Shown here piece by piece: positions 32,561 to 43,857 of a DNA stretch of 64,000 nucleotides. The DNA is taken from assembly GCA_039707465.1 (NCBI GenBank), contig CM077652.1:37578118-37642117 (forward strand), read 5' to 3'. Below the pieces are notes generated by a model. That model was not told the origin of the DNA and made no database searches. It saw only the letters and a list, made by a program, of their open reading frames with translations. Source of the DNA: Rhabdophis nuchalis. Lineage: Eukaryota > Chordata > Lepidosauria > Squamata > Natricidae. Position 1 is the first letter of the stretch; every line of letters begins with the position of its first letter. Made by a program: the position numbers and the translations under genes.

Positions 32561-33330
32561 CCCCCCCCATCCTTTCTCCTCCTCTGGCCATGCCCTTCCC
32601 CTGATGGGGTTCCCATTCCTTCCTCACTCAACCTACCACGAGGCTTCCATATCCACAATGGGCTTTCAGACCATGCTGTGTGGGATTTAACGCTTGAGTG
32701 CAAACCCATCCCTCCCAATTTGGGATCTTCCCAACTGCCTGTGGGGCTGGGGTCCTTTAGAGTTCTGCTCCGAGGGGCTGCAGAGTCAGAAGGAAGCCCA
32801 GGCCAGGCATGAAGGACCATGGGGGAGGGGGGCTCCTTTTCTTCCCAACTGATCAGCAGGCTCTGCAATTGAGGGGCTTTGGGAGCAGGGCCCGCCTGCC
32901 CTTTGTCGGGATTTTCCAGGGAGGAGACAAGCTGGAGGGCTGCAAAGCAAGCCCTGCAAGGGGGGGGGGGGGCTCTGAGATGTTCCCTGCAATAATAGAA
33001 GCAGGAAGAGGAAGAGAGACAGCTTCTCTCTCTGCTGCGGGGGGGGGGGGATGCGTTCCCCCAGGAGCCAGGTCTGGATGGCTTTGCTCCAAGTAGCTGT
33101 GGCAAAGGCAGCGCAGAGGAAGCTAAGTCAGAATCGGAGGGCTGCCCCTCAGCAGGAAGCTCAAGGGGGGAGGGGCTGTTCTGGATGGGTCCCTCCCATC
33201 GAGGAGAGGCAGAAAGTATTGAGGGGGGGGGAGTACATGTGCAACACAGCTGCAGCTCACACTGAGCCCCTCTTCCTTTAGAAAAGCCCACCTTTTGTAG
33301 GGCTTGGTGTAAACACTAAAGACCCCAAGA
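32561..33330. other. no gene; cluster of G-runs
   Basis: Runs of nine or more G's occur at about 32960-32971, 33040-33050 and 33222-33230, with C-runs near 32560-32570. No coding domain is visible. Confidence 0.5.
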
Positions 33331-33339
33331 AAAATCCTC

Positions 33340-34560
33340 CCGTCTCTTCTCTCCCGGGCTCTCTTTGTAGCGGCCGCATAGAGCGAGGAGCATCCGATGG
33401 CCGATCCTGGTCCCTTAGCATGGATTTATGCAACTTCTCCGCTGCCCCGTCTGGGTCCCGCCGGCCTCTTCTCCGCCCCGGTTCCTTCCCTCCGAGGTCC
33501 CGGGCGCAAAGCAGGAGATCCGAGGAGGCTCAGAGCCCGCCAAGCACCCATCCTCGCCCGAGACTCTTTGGTGTGAGCCCAGCTTGCAGGCGCCATCTGG
33601 GCAATCCTGGCGTTCTCACCCCCTCCGCCCTCCCTCTTTCCTCGCCCCTTTCCTCCCCTCCTGCCCGTTTCGCCTCTTCTGGGATGGGGCCCACGGGAGG
33701 GGGGGCGAGGGGGGTCGTGGGGGGCTGCGAGGCTCCTGTTTGAAGGCAGCCCGTGGAGAAGCGGCGGCGGTTTCTCTCCTGGCCGAGGCCCCAAGGACAG
33801 CCAAGTGACACTGACTAATTGAATTCTGAACAAGCCGACGCGATGCAAATATCTGACAAATGGATTTAATTGCATCCACGTACAATAAAGCTGAGCTCTA
33901 AAGGTCAGCGAGAGAATGGGAAGGATCCCCGGAGTGCGAAGAGGGAGCAGTTGACTTTAATACACATTCATCACCTTCTATCATCTAATTAGTCCACACA
34001 ATGCCCGGCTGACAGACAAGGGCCTCGGCGAAGCTATCGATTGCTCCTTACCCGGGCATCGATCATCTCGCCTCCAGCCAGCCTGCGCCGGGCACCGAAG
34101 AGGCTGCCGAGCGCCTTGGCAGCCGAGCCCGAACGAGGCCCGGGTGATGAATGGCTCTCCCTCCAGCGGACTCGGAGCCAAGGAAGGGCTGCGCGCCGGC
34201 GGGAGCGATGGAGAGATAGTGCGCAGTCCGGGATGCCGCCCCTTCCTCACCGCAGACCGTGACGGGTTGGGAAACGCTGCGCTTCCGCAGTGCCCGGGAA
34301 GAAGCCCCCGGGGGCCGAAGCCAGTCCGGCCCAACGAGCGCCCCCCTCCCCCGCTCCCGCAGGCGCCGCTGAGGTCTGCGGGAAGAGCTTGCGGGACACC
34401 CCCCCCCGCCCCCCCCCCCAAGGATTCCCTCAGCTGAGGCCATTCGAACATTGTGGCCACAGTCGGCGGTGGGCGGGTGGGCAATGCGGACGGAGCACCC
34501 AGGATCTGCCCACTCCCACCCCATCCCACATAAGGACAAAGCCTAGCTGAGTTCCAGGGG
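33340..34560. promoter_or_regulatory. CpG island enclosing an AT-richer conserved-element candidate
   Basis: Two CpG-rich wings (about 33360-33790 and 34075-34480) flank an AT-richer block at 33795-34070. The wings keep frames open on both strands by composition only. It lies about 15.5 kb upstream of HS3ST4 exon 1. It could be an enhancer island, a distal promoter or a promoter for an unannotated RNA. Confidence 0.6.
33795..34070. promoter_or_regulatory. candidate conserved non-coding element
   Basis: Non-repetitive block with transcription-factor-like sites: octamer ATGCAAAT at 33843-33850, TAATTG at 33867-33872, palindromic CTAATTAG at 33985-33992, and ATCGAT at 34036-34041 and 34058-34063. 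Such a mix inside a CpG island is typical of developmental enhancers. Conservation is inferred from texture, not measured. Confidence 0.45.
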
Positions 34561-34779
34561 AAGGGAAATGGGGAAGAGCACCAAGTGGTTGGTAGGAGAC
34601 TGGCCAGGCCACCACCGGGCTCTCTCAGGCAGAGGAGTGCAAAGGGGCCAGCCCATAATCGGAAGCCAGCCCTTGGCTCTTGCTCCTGGCGTGGGGAGAC
34701 CTGGCTGTAGCGTCTCCTCTTTCACATCAACATAAAGGCTCCGAGTGACCATCTTCTTTGCTCCAGAGGGAGAGGGAGG

Positions 34780-35150
34780 GAGGGAGAGAGAGGTTGCTTT
34801 TACAAAACCAGAATCTTTTATGGTAGTTTTATGTGAGCGGAGACAGTGATTCAGCACATTCTGGGAATGAACATCGCACAAAGCCCTAATATGCTATATT
34901 GCCTGGGGATTAGTGTGTGCATGGCAGAATAATTGACTCTGGTTAGTTTAAACATCTTGTATGAACCCAGACGTGACATAGTCTCTGTGGGCTTTGGAGA
35001 AAGGTGACATGTTTGCATAGACAGATTTATTTAGAAAAATCCCGTGGAGCTAATGAGCCATTCCTGCAAGCAAGAGTCCATTTTTGATATCAAAATGTGT
35101 TGACATTCTGAATCAATCAATAAGCAATTGTTTACCTGGAGTGGTTACCT
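34780..35150. promoter_or_regulatory. candidate conserved non-coding element
   Basis: Non-repetitive AT-richer sequence with no repeat signature and sites such as 'agaataattgactctgg' and 'tgaatcaatcaataagcaat'. It has no open reading frame of note. Conservation is inferred only. Confidence 0.3.
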
Positions 35151-35483
35151 CTGGCATTATTAAGAACACTGGGCTGGCTTGGTTTCCCAATAGAGAGTCC
35201 GCCACTAAGATCTGGTTGGGGAGGAGTCTTCATCGATGGTTGCCGGAGGACCAGCCTGATGGAGAAGCAGCAAAGACAGAGCCTTCTCTGGGGTGGCCTT
35301 GGCTGCCCTTCCCTCTCTAAAGCCTTCCCTTCTGCCCTTTGGCTCCACCAGTGACGTGGTTGTGACAACCATCCTGAATCTGCCTCTGACTCCCTGGCTC
35401 TGGCACTGACGTAGCTCTACACATTTGATCCCCTGGAAAAGGTGCCTCCCACTTTATGTCGCCTGCTTTGGGAAGCCTTAAAA

Positions 35484-35618
35484 CAGGGATGTCCAAACTT
35501 GGGAACTTTAAGACTTGTGGACTTCAACTCCCAGAATTCCCCAGCCAGCATAGCTGGCTGGGGAATTCTGGGAGTTGAAGTCCACAAGTCTTAAAGTTCC
35601 CAAGTTTGGACATCCCTG
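35484..35618. mobile_element. foldback hAT-type MITE, 135 bases
   Basis: Almost perfectly palindromic, with arms including GACTTCAACTCCCAGAATTC and its complement. It is flanked by a perfect 8-base target duplication CCTTAAAA (35476-35483 and 35619-35626). The near-perfect arms suggest recent insertion. Confidence 0.95.
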
Positions 35619-35626
35619 CCTTAAAA

Positions 35627-36375
35627 AGTAGCTCCCGGTGTTTGAAATGAACCCTCCAACTGGCATGTTTCAGGGCGGGGGCAACTGCAATGGAGCCGAG
35701 CACAATTGCTGCTCCCTAGCCAGCTCCTGCCCAGATGGACCTTCTGGGGTGGGGGGTCAGAACAAGGAGCCCCCAACTCTTTGGAAGCCTTGTTTGCTGG
35801 GCACCCTGCTGGCCCCTGCCCTCGTCCGCACTGGCTGCTCCTCTGGGAGACGCCTGCTCCAGGCCCAGTGACAGCCCCTTGTTTGCGAAGCTCTCTTTGC
35901 TCGGAAACATCTTCTATTGACTTTTAGAAATTGATCCCTGCCATAGAAGGAAGAAGGCCCCGTCCCTCCTCCTGACACCTAAATAATCCAGTCTCTTTAT
36001 TAACATTGAGGAAACAGGGGAGGAATAAACAGCAGGGCCAGGAAACCTATTGATTCTTCAAGAAAGAGCAAAGTCAGAGCTCCCTGGAGGGAGGCCTCTC
36101 CCGGATGCACCTCAAAAGCCCAGCTTCCCCCCACCCCCATTGTGGAGGCAGAAGCAAGCCTGGCTACCTTTGGATCAAGGGGAGATTTGGCAAGCAGAGG
36201 AAAAGCATGGGGGGGGGGAGCCTCCCCCTTGGCAGGAAGTTGGGGAAGGGGGCAGGTGTGGCCAGGAGAGCCCTTGCACAACTTCAGGCGGGGCTGCAGT
36301 GGCTGTTTGGCTAATAGCAGCTCCCATCTCCCCCCCCAAATATATTCTGCTCCTTTTCCCTCCATCTTTCAGCTT
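35627..36375. other. no recognisable gene or repeat
   Basis: Moderately GC-rich with short open frames only. No motif recognised. Confidence 0.4.
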
Positions 36376-36379
36376 TAGT

Positions 36380-36540
36380 TCTAATTTGAGTTTTTATTAT
36401 CATTTTATTGCGATTTTTTACATTTGTATATACTGTATCTTTATATGATTTTATTTCAATGTTGTATGCTGCATGGAGTCACTTTGTGGCGAGATGGGTG
36501 GCAAACAAATTGAATAAATAAATAAAAATAAAATAAAATG
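36380..36540 (+). mobile_element. older LINE/SINE 3' end with (AATA)n tail
   Basis: 'atgttgtatgctgcatggag', then 'tcactttgtggcgagatggg' and 'tggcaaacaaattgaataaa', with the tail to 36540. The pairing GC-GC...TGGC is a degenerate version of the L2 terminal stem-loop. No coding part is visible. Confidence 0.6.
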
Positions 36541-36724
36541 AATGAATACCTTTAGGATATGTTGCAGCTTTTCTTATAATTCCTTGTTTCGCAGAATAAA
36601 TGGAAGGTGCAGATAATATTTAAGAAACCCACACAAATGTGAGAAAATAATTTGTTGAGGTAGAGAAAGTATATGATAGCGAAAGGGGCATGGTTGGGGG
36701 AATTTTGCATAAATAAATCACTGA

Positions 36725-36965
36725 AGGTTATTGATTGATTGATTGATTGATCTGATTTATATGGCTGCCCATCTCGCAAACACAAATCTGGGTAGCTAAC
36801 ACAATTAAAAAAAAACATAGAACCAACGAAATGCAAGCAATAATCAAAGAGAGGGATGAATAACATGTAATGGCAGCAACCAACCCACCCTGGGCCCAGC
36901 TGACTTCCTGACCCCCTGCCTGGGAAAACGATTGGACCATTTTCCAAAAGGCCAATGGGGAGATA
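36725..36965 (-). mobile_element. older L2/CR1-like 3' end with (AATC)n tail
   Basis: The tail is seen on + as (ATTG)n at 36729-36752. Next come 'atatggctgcccatctcgca' and 'aatctgggtagctaacacaa', the two halves of a decayed terminal stem, then 3' UTR. It belongs to the same family as 8530-9370. Confidence 0.65.
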
Positions 36966-37149
36966 ATGGAATATGGGGAAGGAAAGAGAACAAGCAGAAT
37001 AACTTTGGGAATGGTTCAGCACCCAACAGGGAGTAAGGTGCCAAATGTCTGGTATCCTTTGGGTCTTCCGTGTGCTTGGGGAGAAATGCTTGTGGTGCCA
37101 GTGGGGACACAAATGCAGATGTTGTTGGCTGAGAAATCCAAGGATTTGC

Positions 37150-37790
37150 AGAATCTGAGAAGGACTGTAGGTTGCAGGGAGGAGGATGAATGTGAATGTT
37201 AACCTGTCAAAGACAAAATGGCAGAAGATCGACCAACATCGCAAATATGAGCAGGAGGATGTTTGAGAGGGGCAAATTCTGCTAGAAAAGGGGGGGCTGG
37301 TCTGTGATGTGGGGTATTTGCTGGCAGAAAGGAAAATGGCTGGGTGGAAGAGGGGGCTTTGGCCCAGGCTGTTATGCAGGCGAGAGAGTTCAGGACGCCA
37401 GGAGAAATGTAAAATAAGCCAGATGCAGCCGGCACGGGATAGTTAAGTGGATGTGGTGGAGAGGAAAGACAGAAGGTCAAGAGGGAACAGAGGCTGAATA
37501 AATGTGGACTGAATGCAGAAGTATGAAAAATGCACTGAGGTGGTTTGATTGTACAGTGCAGAGAGAATGAATGTGAATCAATTTGCAAAACAAATAGACG
37601 AAGGCAGAGCAGGTGGGTCAAGAGGACCGAGAAACTTGTGGGGAAGCAGAGTGGATGAGATCCTCCAAAGAGGGAGGTGAGGAGAGTGAAAAAAAGGAAG
37701 AGAACGCATGGAGGGTGGGTGCAGGAAGGATTTGCAAGGAGAGAATGTGCTGAAAGGGCAGTGGATGAGGCTGGGGTCATCTCCCCCCCC
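37150..37790 (+). mobile_element. non-LTR retrotransposon C-terminal fragment, clade unclear
   Basis: Around 37525-37700 a decayed + strand frame resembles the motif LRWFGHVxRM...RGRGRPRKTW...EIL at the end of RTE- or R4-like ORF2 proteins: here LRWFDCTVQRE, then a Gln/Asp-rich stretch, then DEILQREEVRRVKKRK. The upstream part is too decayed to align by eye. Confidence 0.45.
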
Positions 37791-37796
37791 TCTTAT

Positions 37797-38118
<322 letters not shown>

Positions 38119-38864
38119 GGATTTGTTTACAAGTCCTCGTTGGGATATTCTCTGAGCTGTGAACTTGTAGTCAGATTTGGAATCTGGAAATCTATCCAGT
38201 TGTGGGCTGTCCATCCAATGTTTCCCTCCAAGTTAAAATGGAGCCATTAATGATCCTTCTTGGGTTTGTTTATAGAGCTAGGGATGATGGGAGGAGGGCA
38301 TCTGATGGCACCACCTACCGGTAGCCTCTACTTTATCACTCGGGAAGGCACATCCCAAGGTTCTTGGCTGACGGTTCCCTAGGACTCCTGTGCTCCCCTG
38401 ATCTACTAAGCAGGTAAGTCTGGTGAAGGAGGAGTTCAGATTAATGTGCGACCAATGCATGCTGGCTCCTGTTACCTGCCTCAGGCCCATCCAGGTGTTT
38501 CCAAGGAGGCTGCTTGATCATCCACCCAAAGAGCTCCGTGAAGATCCTCAGCTGGCAGCCTGTGGTTTCTCGGGCTCTTCATTCTCCTTTGGTCTTCTAT
38601 GCAGTGCTGCAGGTACACCCCTTAATTCCTACAGTGCCCTGCAATGTCCCTTCTAATTTCTGACACTACATTTGTGGGGACAAAGCAATTTTATGCGGCT
38701 TTTCCCAAACCAGGTATAGGTTTGTGGGCCACTATGGGAACATAACAGTAACTTGCAAATGCACACTATTCTGACATGTTAACATGTTTACATATTTCTC
38801 AAGGTATAGAAGTTAGAAAGTACGACAGCCCATCATGTAGACAGTTAATGGTCCTGCCTTCATG
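38119..38864. other. no recognisable gene or repeat
   Basis: No domain or repeat end identified. Confidence 0.4.
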
Positions 38865-39012
38865 TTGCTTTGACTCCTGGTGATGCCTGCTGCATTTTTT
38901 GGCACTGGTTTGCCACTTCTTTCTCCTCAGGGTCGAGGGAGAGCCCGGGCTAAGGTCCCCCAGCCGGCTTTGTGCCCCCAGTCTGATGTCTAAATCACTG
39001 CACCAAAATAGT
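38865..39012 (-). mobile_element. tRNA-derived SINE, degenerate
   Basis: On + it ends 'tgatgtctaaatcactgcac', then 'caaaatag', a decayed tRNA-like head on the - strand. 'aggtcccccagccggctttg' in the body matches the SINE at 25602-25836. Confidence 0.55.
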
Positions 39013-39256
39013 TCTATACAGATTATCCTTTACAGATTATAAATGATAACTGATCACTGATATTTTGTAAGCATTTAAAAAATGGTTATTTAAAAATAAT
39101 AATATAGTAATAAAATAAAAAATCAGGAAAAAGAAAAGCATTACACAAAGAGCATTTATATAGCCAGGTCTCTTTCATTTTCGCCCCGTTCTTCTTTCTC
39201 TGAACATTTTAAAACTTTAATTATTATTAATTTAAAAACTAAATTAATAAAAACTG

Positions 39257-39945
39257 TGCCCTTCGTACAGTCACTCAAGCACTCGTGACGTCCCGACTTG
39301 ACTACTGTAACGCTCTCTACATGGGGCTTCCCTTGAGGTGCCCTCGAAAGCTACAGCTAGTCCAGAATGCGGCCGCGCGGGTGATTATGGGAACCTCTAG
39401 GTTCTCCCACGTAACACCTCTCCTGCGCGAGCTGCACTGGCTGCCTGTGGCCTTTCGAGTGCGCTTCAAGGTTTTGACGACCATCTTCAAAGCGCTCCAT
39501 GGCTTGGGGCCTAGTTATATGCGAGACCGTCTCCTGCCCCATACATCCCTTCGTCTGATCCGCTCCCACAGAGAGGGCCTTCTCAGGGTGCCGTCGGCCG
39601 GGCAATGCCGGTTGGCGAAACCCAGGGGAAGGGCCTTCTCTGTGGCGAGCCCTACCCTCTGGAACGACCTGCCCCCCAAACTACGTACCATCTCAGACCT
39701 CCGCCTCTTCCGCCAGCGTCTTAAGACGCACCTTTTCCAACAAGCCGGCCTAGCCTAACCTCCCGTTTTGACCGTTTTTAGATAGTTTTAATTCGGGGGA
39801 TTTTATACTATTTTAGCACAGGGTATGGATTTAATAGCTTTTTAAAATTTTGTACTTTTGTTATATTTGTTATGTTTTTTAAATTCCTGTGCGCCGCCCT
39901 GGGTCCTTTTTGGAGAAGGTGCAGGGTATAAATCTGAATAAACTA
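39257..39945 (+). mobile_element. L2 LINE 3' fragment (second subfamily)
   Basis: Open RT C-terminal frame from about 39285 (SRLDYCNALYMGLPL) to the stop at 39758 (QQAGLA). A 3' UTR and the stem-loop near 39891-39925 follow. It carries the LRTISDLRLFRQRLKTHLF variant. It is 5'-truncated just before the conserved TVTQALVTSRLDY block. Confidence 0.9.
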
Positions 39946-41244
39946 AACTGGCCCCCTTGGACAAAAGCCAATTCAACCCCCCCACCCTGGAGCTCTGCTC
40001 AGTCTGCACCCAGCAGCAGCGTCCAGGGAGCAACTAGACCAAGGCGCCAACTTGTGCAGGTCGCCTCGTCAGTCGCAACTTGGGAGCCTGGTGTGGTTTT
40101 CCATGCCAATTATTATTTGGTGGGTGACTTCATTTTGTGCACAGTTGACTTTTTAGTGTGGGTTTGATGAGTGATGTGCACAGGAACCATGTACCCCTCA
40201 GAGGGAACGTAGAGGTTTGTTCATTTAAATTTCTCTGTGGGCATTTCATTGCTGGCGACACTGGGCAGCTTCAGTGGTCTCCCCCCCACCCCACCCCGTG
40301 CAAGGCCTCAGGCCTTGAGGCTGGAGCCCAGTTCTCTCCTACTTCTCCTCCTTTCTCCACAGCTGCCGTTGGAGGCTTCCCCAGAGGCAAAAGGAGGGAA
40401 GAAGGGAGTGGAAAATTCTGCCTTCTCTCTGGCGCCCAGCCTTTCTCCTCCCCCTCTGGGCCTTATTTCCTTTCAAAAAACAACTCTTTCCCCCTCATTT
40501 TGCTTTGCTCTTAAAAGGTTCAGCTCCTCCTGGCCTAATTTTTCTGAACCAGCTGCTAGAGATTCCCAAGTTTCCTTTCTCTCCTTCTAGGATGGGCTGC
40601 CTCCCCATCTCTTTCCTGGCTGAGTCCCCCCAATTGGCACTGCCACTTATCTCGTTTCGTTGGCTGTTGCCCGCTGGGCACGGAAACTTCGGAGGCTTTG
40701 CACAGCACCACGTCCTGGCCCATCCTATGCAAAGCATGGACTGAAAGCAGACGGAGGGAGAGGCAATTTACACACGTTTGAGCTTTAATTGGCTTGTTGT
40801 AAATCTTTCACAGCAGCAGAGAAAGAGATACGCTCTGGCTAAGAGTCATAAATCAGCAGAGCTCCTGTAGGGCCAAGACTGACTTCTTGCCTGCAGTCTA
40901 TAACTGTGAATCTTGGGCAAGTGGCTGGCTGGAAGCCTCGATGTTGGCAGGAAAGCCAGGTAGGCTCAGAAGCATCTGCAGGTGCAGCGCTGGAGGAGTC
41001 CACCAGCCAGAGTCCGTCTGTCCGTCCGTCTGCTGGGCTGCAGCTGAGGAAGCAGGCGAGGGTGTCCGGGTGCTGCTGGAGGAAAGGACTGGCCTCTTCT
41101 TCTCTCTTGGGGCCTTTGTTCCAGGGGCTCTGGGGGTCATCTCTTCCGCTCACTGGCTGGGAGGAGAAGAGCAGCCTGGGAGGGGCCCCGGGTTCCACTG
41201 GCACGGAGTCACTTGGGCTTTGGGGGTGGAGGGCTTGCTCCTCC
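39946..41244. other. no gene; non-repetitive block at 40740-40920
   Basis: No coding domain seen. At about 40765-40860 lies a non-repetitive AT-richer stretch ('gagctttaattggcttgttg', 'aaatcagcagagctcctg') that may be conserved; this is a weak guess. Confidence 0.35.
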
Positions 41245-41315
41245 CCATCTCTGTGCAAGGAGGTTGGAACAGATGATCTTCAGGATCCCCTCTGAACCGC
41301 AGGATTCGGTGGCTT
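41245..41315 (+). mobile_element. CR1 3' tail
   Basis: 'aaggaggttggaacagatga', then 'tcttcaggatcccctctgaa', then 'ccgcaggattcggtgg' follows the CR1 terminal pattern. Confidence 0.6.
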
Positions 41316-43560
41316 TCCTGCCTGACGGAGCAAGAAGCAGCAACTCCAGCAGAGGATGGTCATTTATCACACCCCTTTTTAATCTGTATCTACAGATCCC
41401 ATGGCAGCGATTTGAGGTGATTGGGAGGCGGGTCCTGCCGAAGAGGAAGATCATGATTGATACTCTGGAGGAAGCCTTGGACGGCCAGCTCCACTGGGAG
41501 GAAGAGGCAGAGGGACCCTCAGTCTGGCACAGCTGGTTGACAAAGCAGGCGTGGTGCTTCCAGGCTGCTTCCCGATGCATCCTAGGACTTTCCCACGGCA
41601 GCCATTGCACCCGCTTGGATTGGGAGTTGGTTGAAAGACGGGTAGCCATATAAACAAACGGGGGGAGGGGTCAGTTTCCCTTTGCTGGACATCTTTGGAG
41701 GCCTTTCTCAGCCCTGCTGGCAGATGCAAAGGCGTTAAGCGGCTTCCTCTTCTCCAGGTCAAGGTTAAAAGGGGGCTGACCTCTCCAGTCCCCTGGCTAA
41801 GTCTTCCTTCTAGTCCAGGCTTTCAGCCAATACCTGAGGTGGCCAAAGCCTCCCGTGACCCCCGAGGCTTGCCAACACGGAGGGCTGATTTGGGAAGGGA
41901 CCGAGGGGACTGGGGGAGAGGCTTCACTGGCCACCAAGGAAGTCTGCCGATGGTGTCATGCTTCTTCCTGCTCGGCTGAGCGTCATCCAGATTGCTTCAA
42001 GAGGGTCTCCATATGCAAGCTCATGAATGTCTTCATCCCATCATGATCTCACCCAACCCTCTTTCTGCCTACCTGCCAGGCATGTTTCCTCTGCTCCGAT
42101 TCTGGCCGCTGCTGTTGCCTGCCCAGGCCTGGGCCCTGCCTCCTTTTCTGTGGAGGTGGGAGAAGCCCACCTTCTTTCTGGTTTCCCTGCTGCCCTCCAG
42201 CCTCCTCCTTGCCTGGCACCGCTTCCATGGCCATGCAGCCAAGCTCTTCACGCCCAGCCCTTCCCAGCCTTGGCCTGGGCCTCCTTCTCCCTTCTGGCTG
42301 GGCCTGTTCTCTCAGGCCAGGCCTATTTTCCCAGCCATGCCAGCCGGGGGGATCCGCTCTTTTTGGCCGTTCATTCGTCTCCACCTTCAGCCCCTTCAGC
42401 TCTCCAGGCAGGCCTTTATTGTGACTTTGTCTCCCCTGAAGGGTTTGTCTTCTCCCGCTGGTCTCCTTTGTCCCCATGTAGATCAGCAGGAATGAAGAGC
42501 CATTCGTTGGCGTGATGATCCCTAACAATCTTTCCACTCTGTCAGGGATATGACAGCTTCTCACAGGCGTTTATTTGGTGCCCTGCCTTTGTCCTGGCTT
42601 CCAGCAGCCCCGGCCTCCTCCTCCTCCTCCTCCTCCATCTCCATCTCCACCATGGAGAGCTTTGGTTTCAGCCTGCTCCGGCGCCCAGAGTCCTTGCTGC
42701 TCTCTGGAGAGGCTGGGACGACAGACGGGCTCAGCCTTCTCCTTCCGTGTCCAAGTGTTTCCCACTGAGCTCCCACAGGATGGATCCCTTCCTGACCCAT
42801 TCAGGCTACCTGGCCTCCAAGGTGTCCCTCGTCCCTCTGGGATGTCTCCTGCCCTCCCTCCTCCAAGCTCTGCCTGCAAAGAGAGGCCTCTGTGCCCTTC
42901 ACCTTCCCTGCTGAGCCTCCAGGGACAAAGGCCGCCTCTGGGGACAACCCAGGAGGACCCTTCCCTTCCCTTCAAGACACAAGACAACTCCAGGGTTGCA
43001 GAGCTGGAAGTGGCCCCAGAGGTTTCCCCTGACCCCCCCTTGCTCAGGGCTTTTGCAGGCTCCCTCTTTCCCAGGCCCCTTTGCCGCCTGTTTCCCTGGC
43101 TGGCAGCTCTTACTGGCTTCGGCTCCACACGGCTGACCCACATGCCCCTTCCTTCCATTTGAGTCCATTGGTCCTGCCTTGTGGAGACCCCAACTCTTAA
43201 GACACCTAAAAGCTGCTGCCACCATCCTCTCTTGCCCAGGCTGCTTCCCTCCAAGGTCTTGGGGGTTCCTCAGAGGACCAGTTTCCAGCCCCCTCCCCTC
43301 CTATGTTCAGAGCCCCCCTTGGGCCCATTTGGGGCAGACTGACCTTTCCTCTCCTGGGAAACTCTCTGGCAAAACTCCCATTTCACTCCTGGGTGCTGCC
43401 CTCGGCCGGAGGACCCGTGAAGAGGGAGCTGCTGGCTGAGGCAGTGGGGAGAATTCAGCTGCTAATCAAGGGGGAGGACGCATCAGCCACAGGCAGAAGG
43501 CAAAGACAGGAAGGGGGGGGGAGGGAAGAAGGGGACTGGTTCTTTCTGGGCAACTGGAAG
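41316..43560. other. GC-rich stretch with no supported gene
   Basis: Overlapping open frames up to about 230 codons occur on both strands, Pro/Ser/Leu-rich on one strand and Gly/Arg-rich on the other, the mark of composition. A (TCC)n run lies at 42617-42639. I see no exon, splice pair or domain. Confidence 0.45.
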
Positions 43561-43568
43561 GGCTCCGG

Positions 43569-43829
43569 CAGGGGTGAAATGCTACCGATCTGGGCCGGTT
43601 CTCTAGAACCGGTAGTAAAAAATGCTTTAAAGTTCAAACGATCAGCTGTGCGAGAATTAGCTGTGCCTGATTATCTGTGAGGCTCCTGCTTGTTGCAGGG
43701 GGCATTTTGTGTGAAGTCCAGCTGCTTTTGCATTGTGTGCGTCAGTTGTGCAGCCACACCCATCTGGCCACATGACCAGCAAGCTACACCCTCTGAACAG
43801 GTAAGGAAAATTTTTGAATTCCACCACTG
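43569..43829. mobile_element. hAT-type MITE, 261 bases
   Basis: Ends CAGGGGTGAAATGC... and ...GAATTCCACCACTG, flanked by a perfect 8-base duplication GGCTCCGG (43561-43568 and 43830-43837). It has a short internal inverted repeat near the left end (CCGGTTCT/AGAACCGG, 43597-43613). No transposase is present. Confidence 0.93.
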
Positions 43830-43857
43830 GGCTCCGGGTGAGAACTTTGCAGGCTCT

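Noticed and set aside
41380..41653. Open frame after 'ctgtatctacag', considered as an exon with a 3' splice site
   Set aside because: The encoded sequence matches no family I know, and there is no donor in a fitting phase. It may be a decayed LINE piece.
42571..43254. Long Pro/Ser-rich and Gly/Arg-rich frames on opposite strands
   Set aside because: Mirror-image composition without domain or splice signals; no support as exons.
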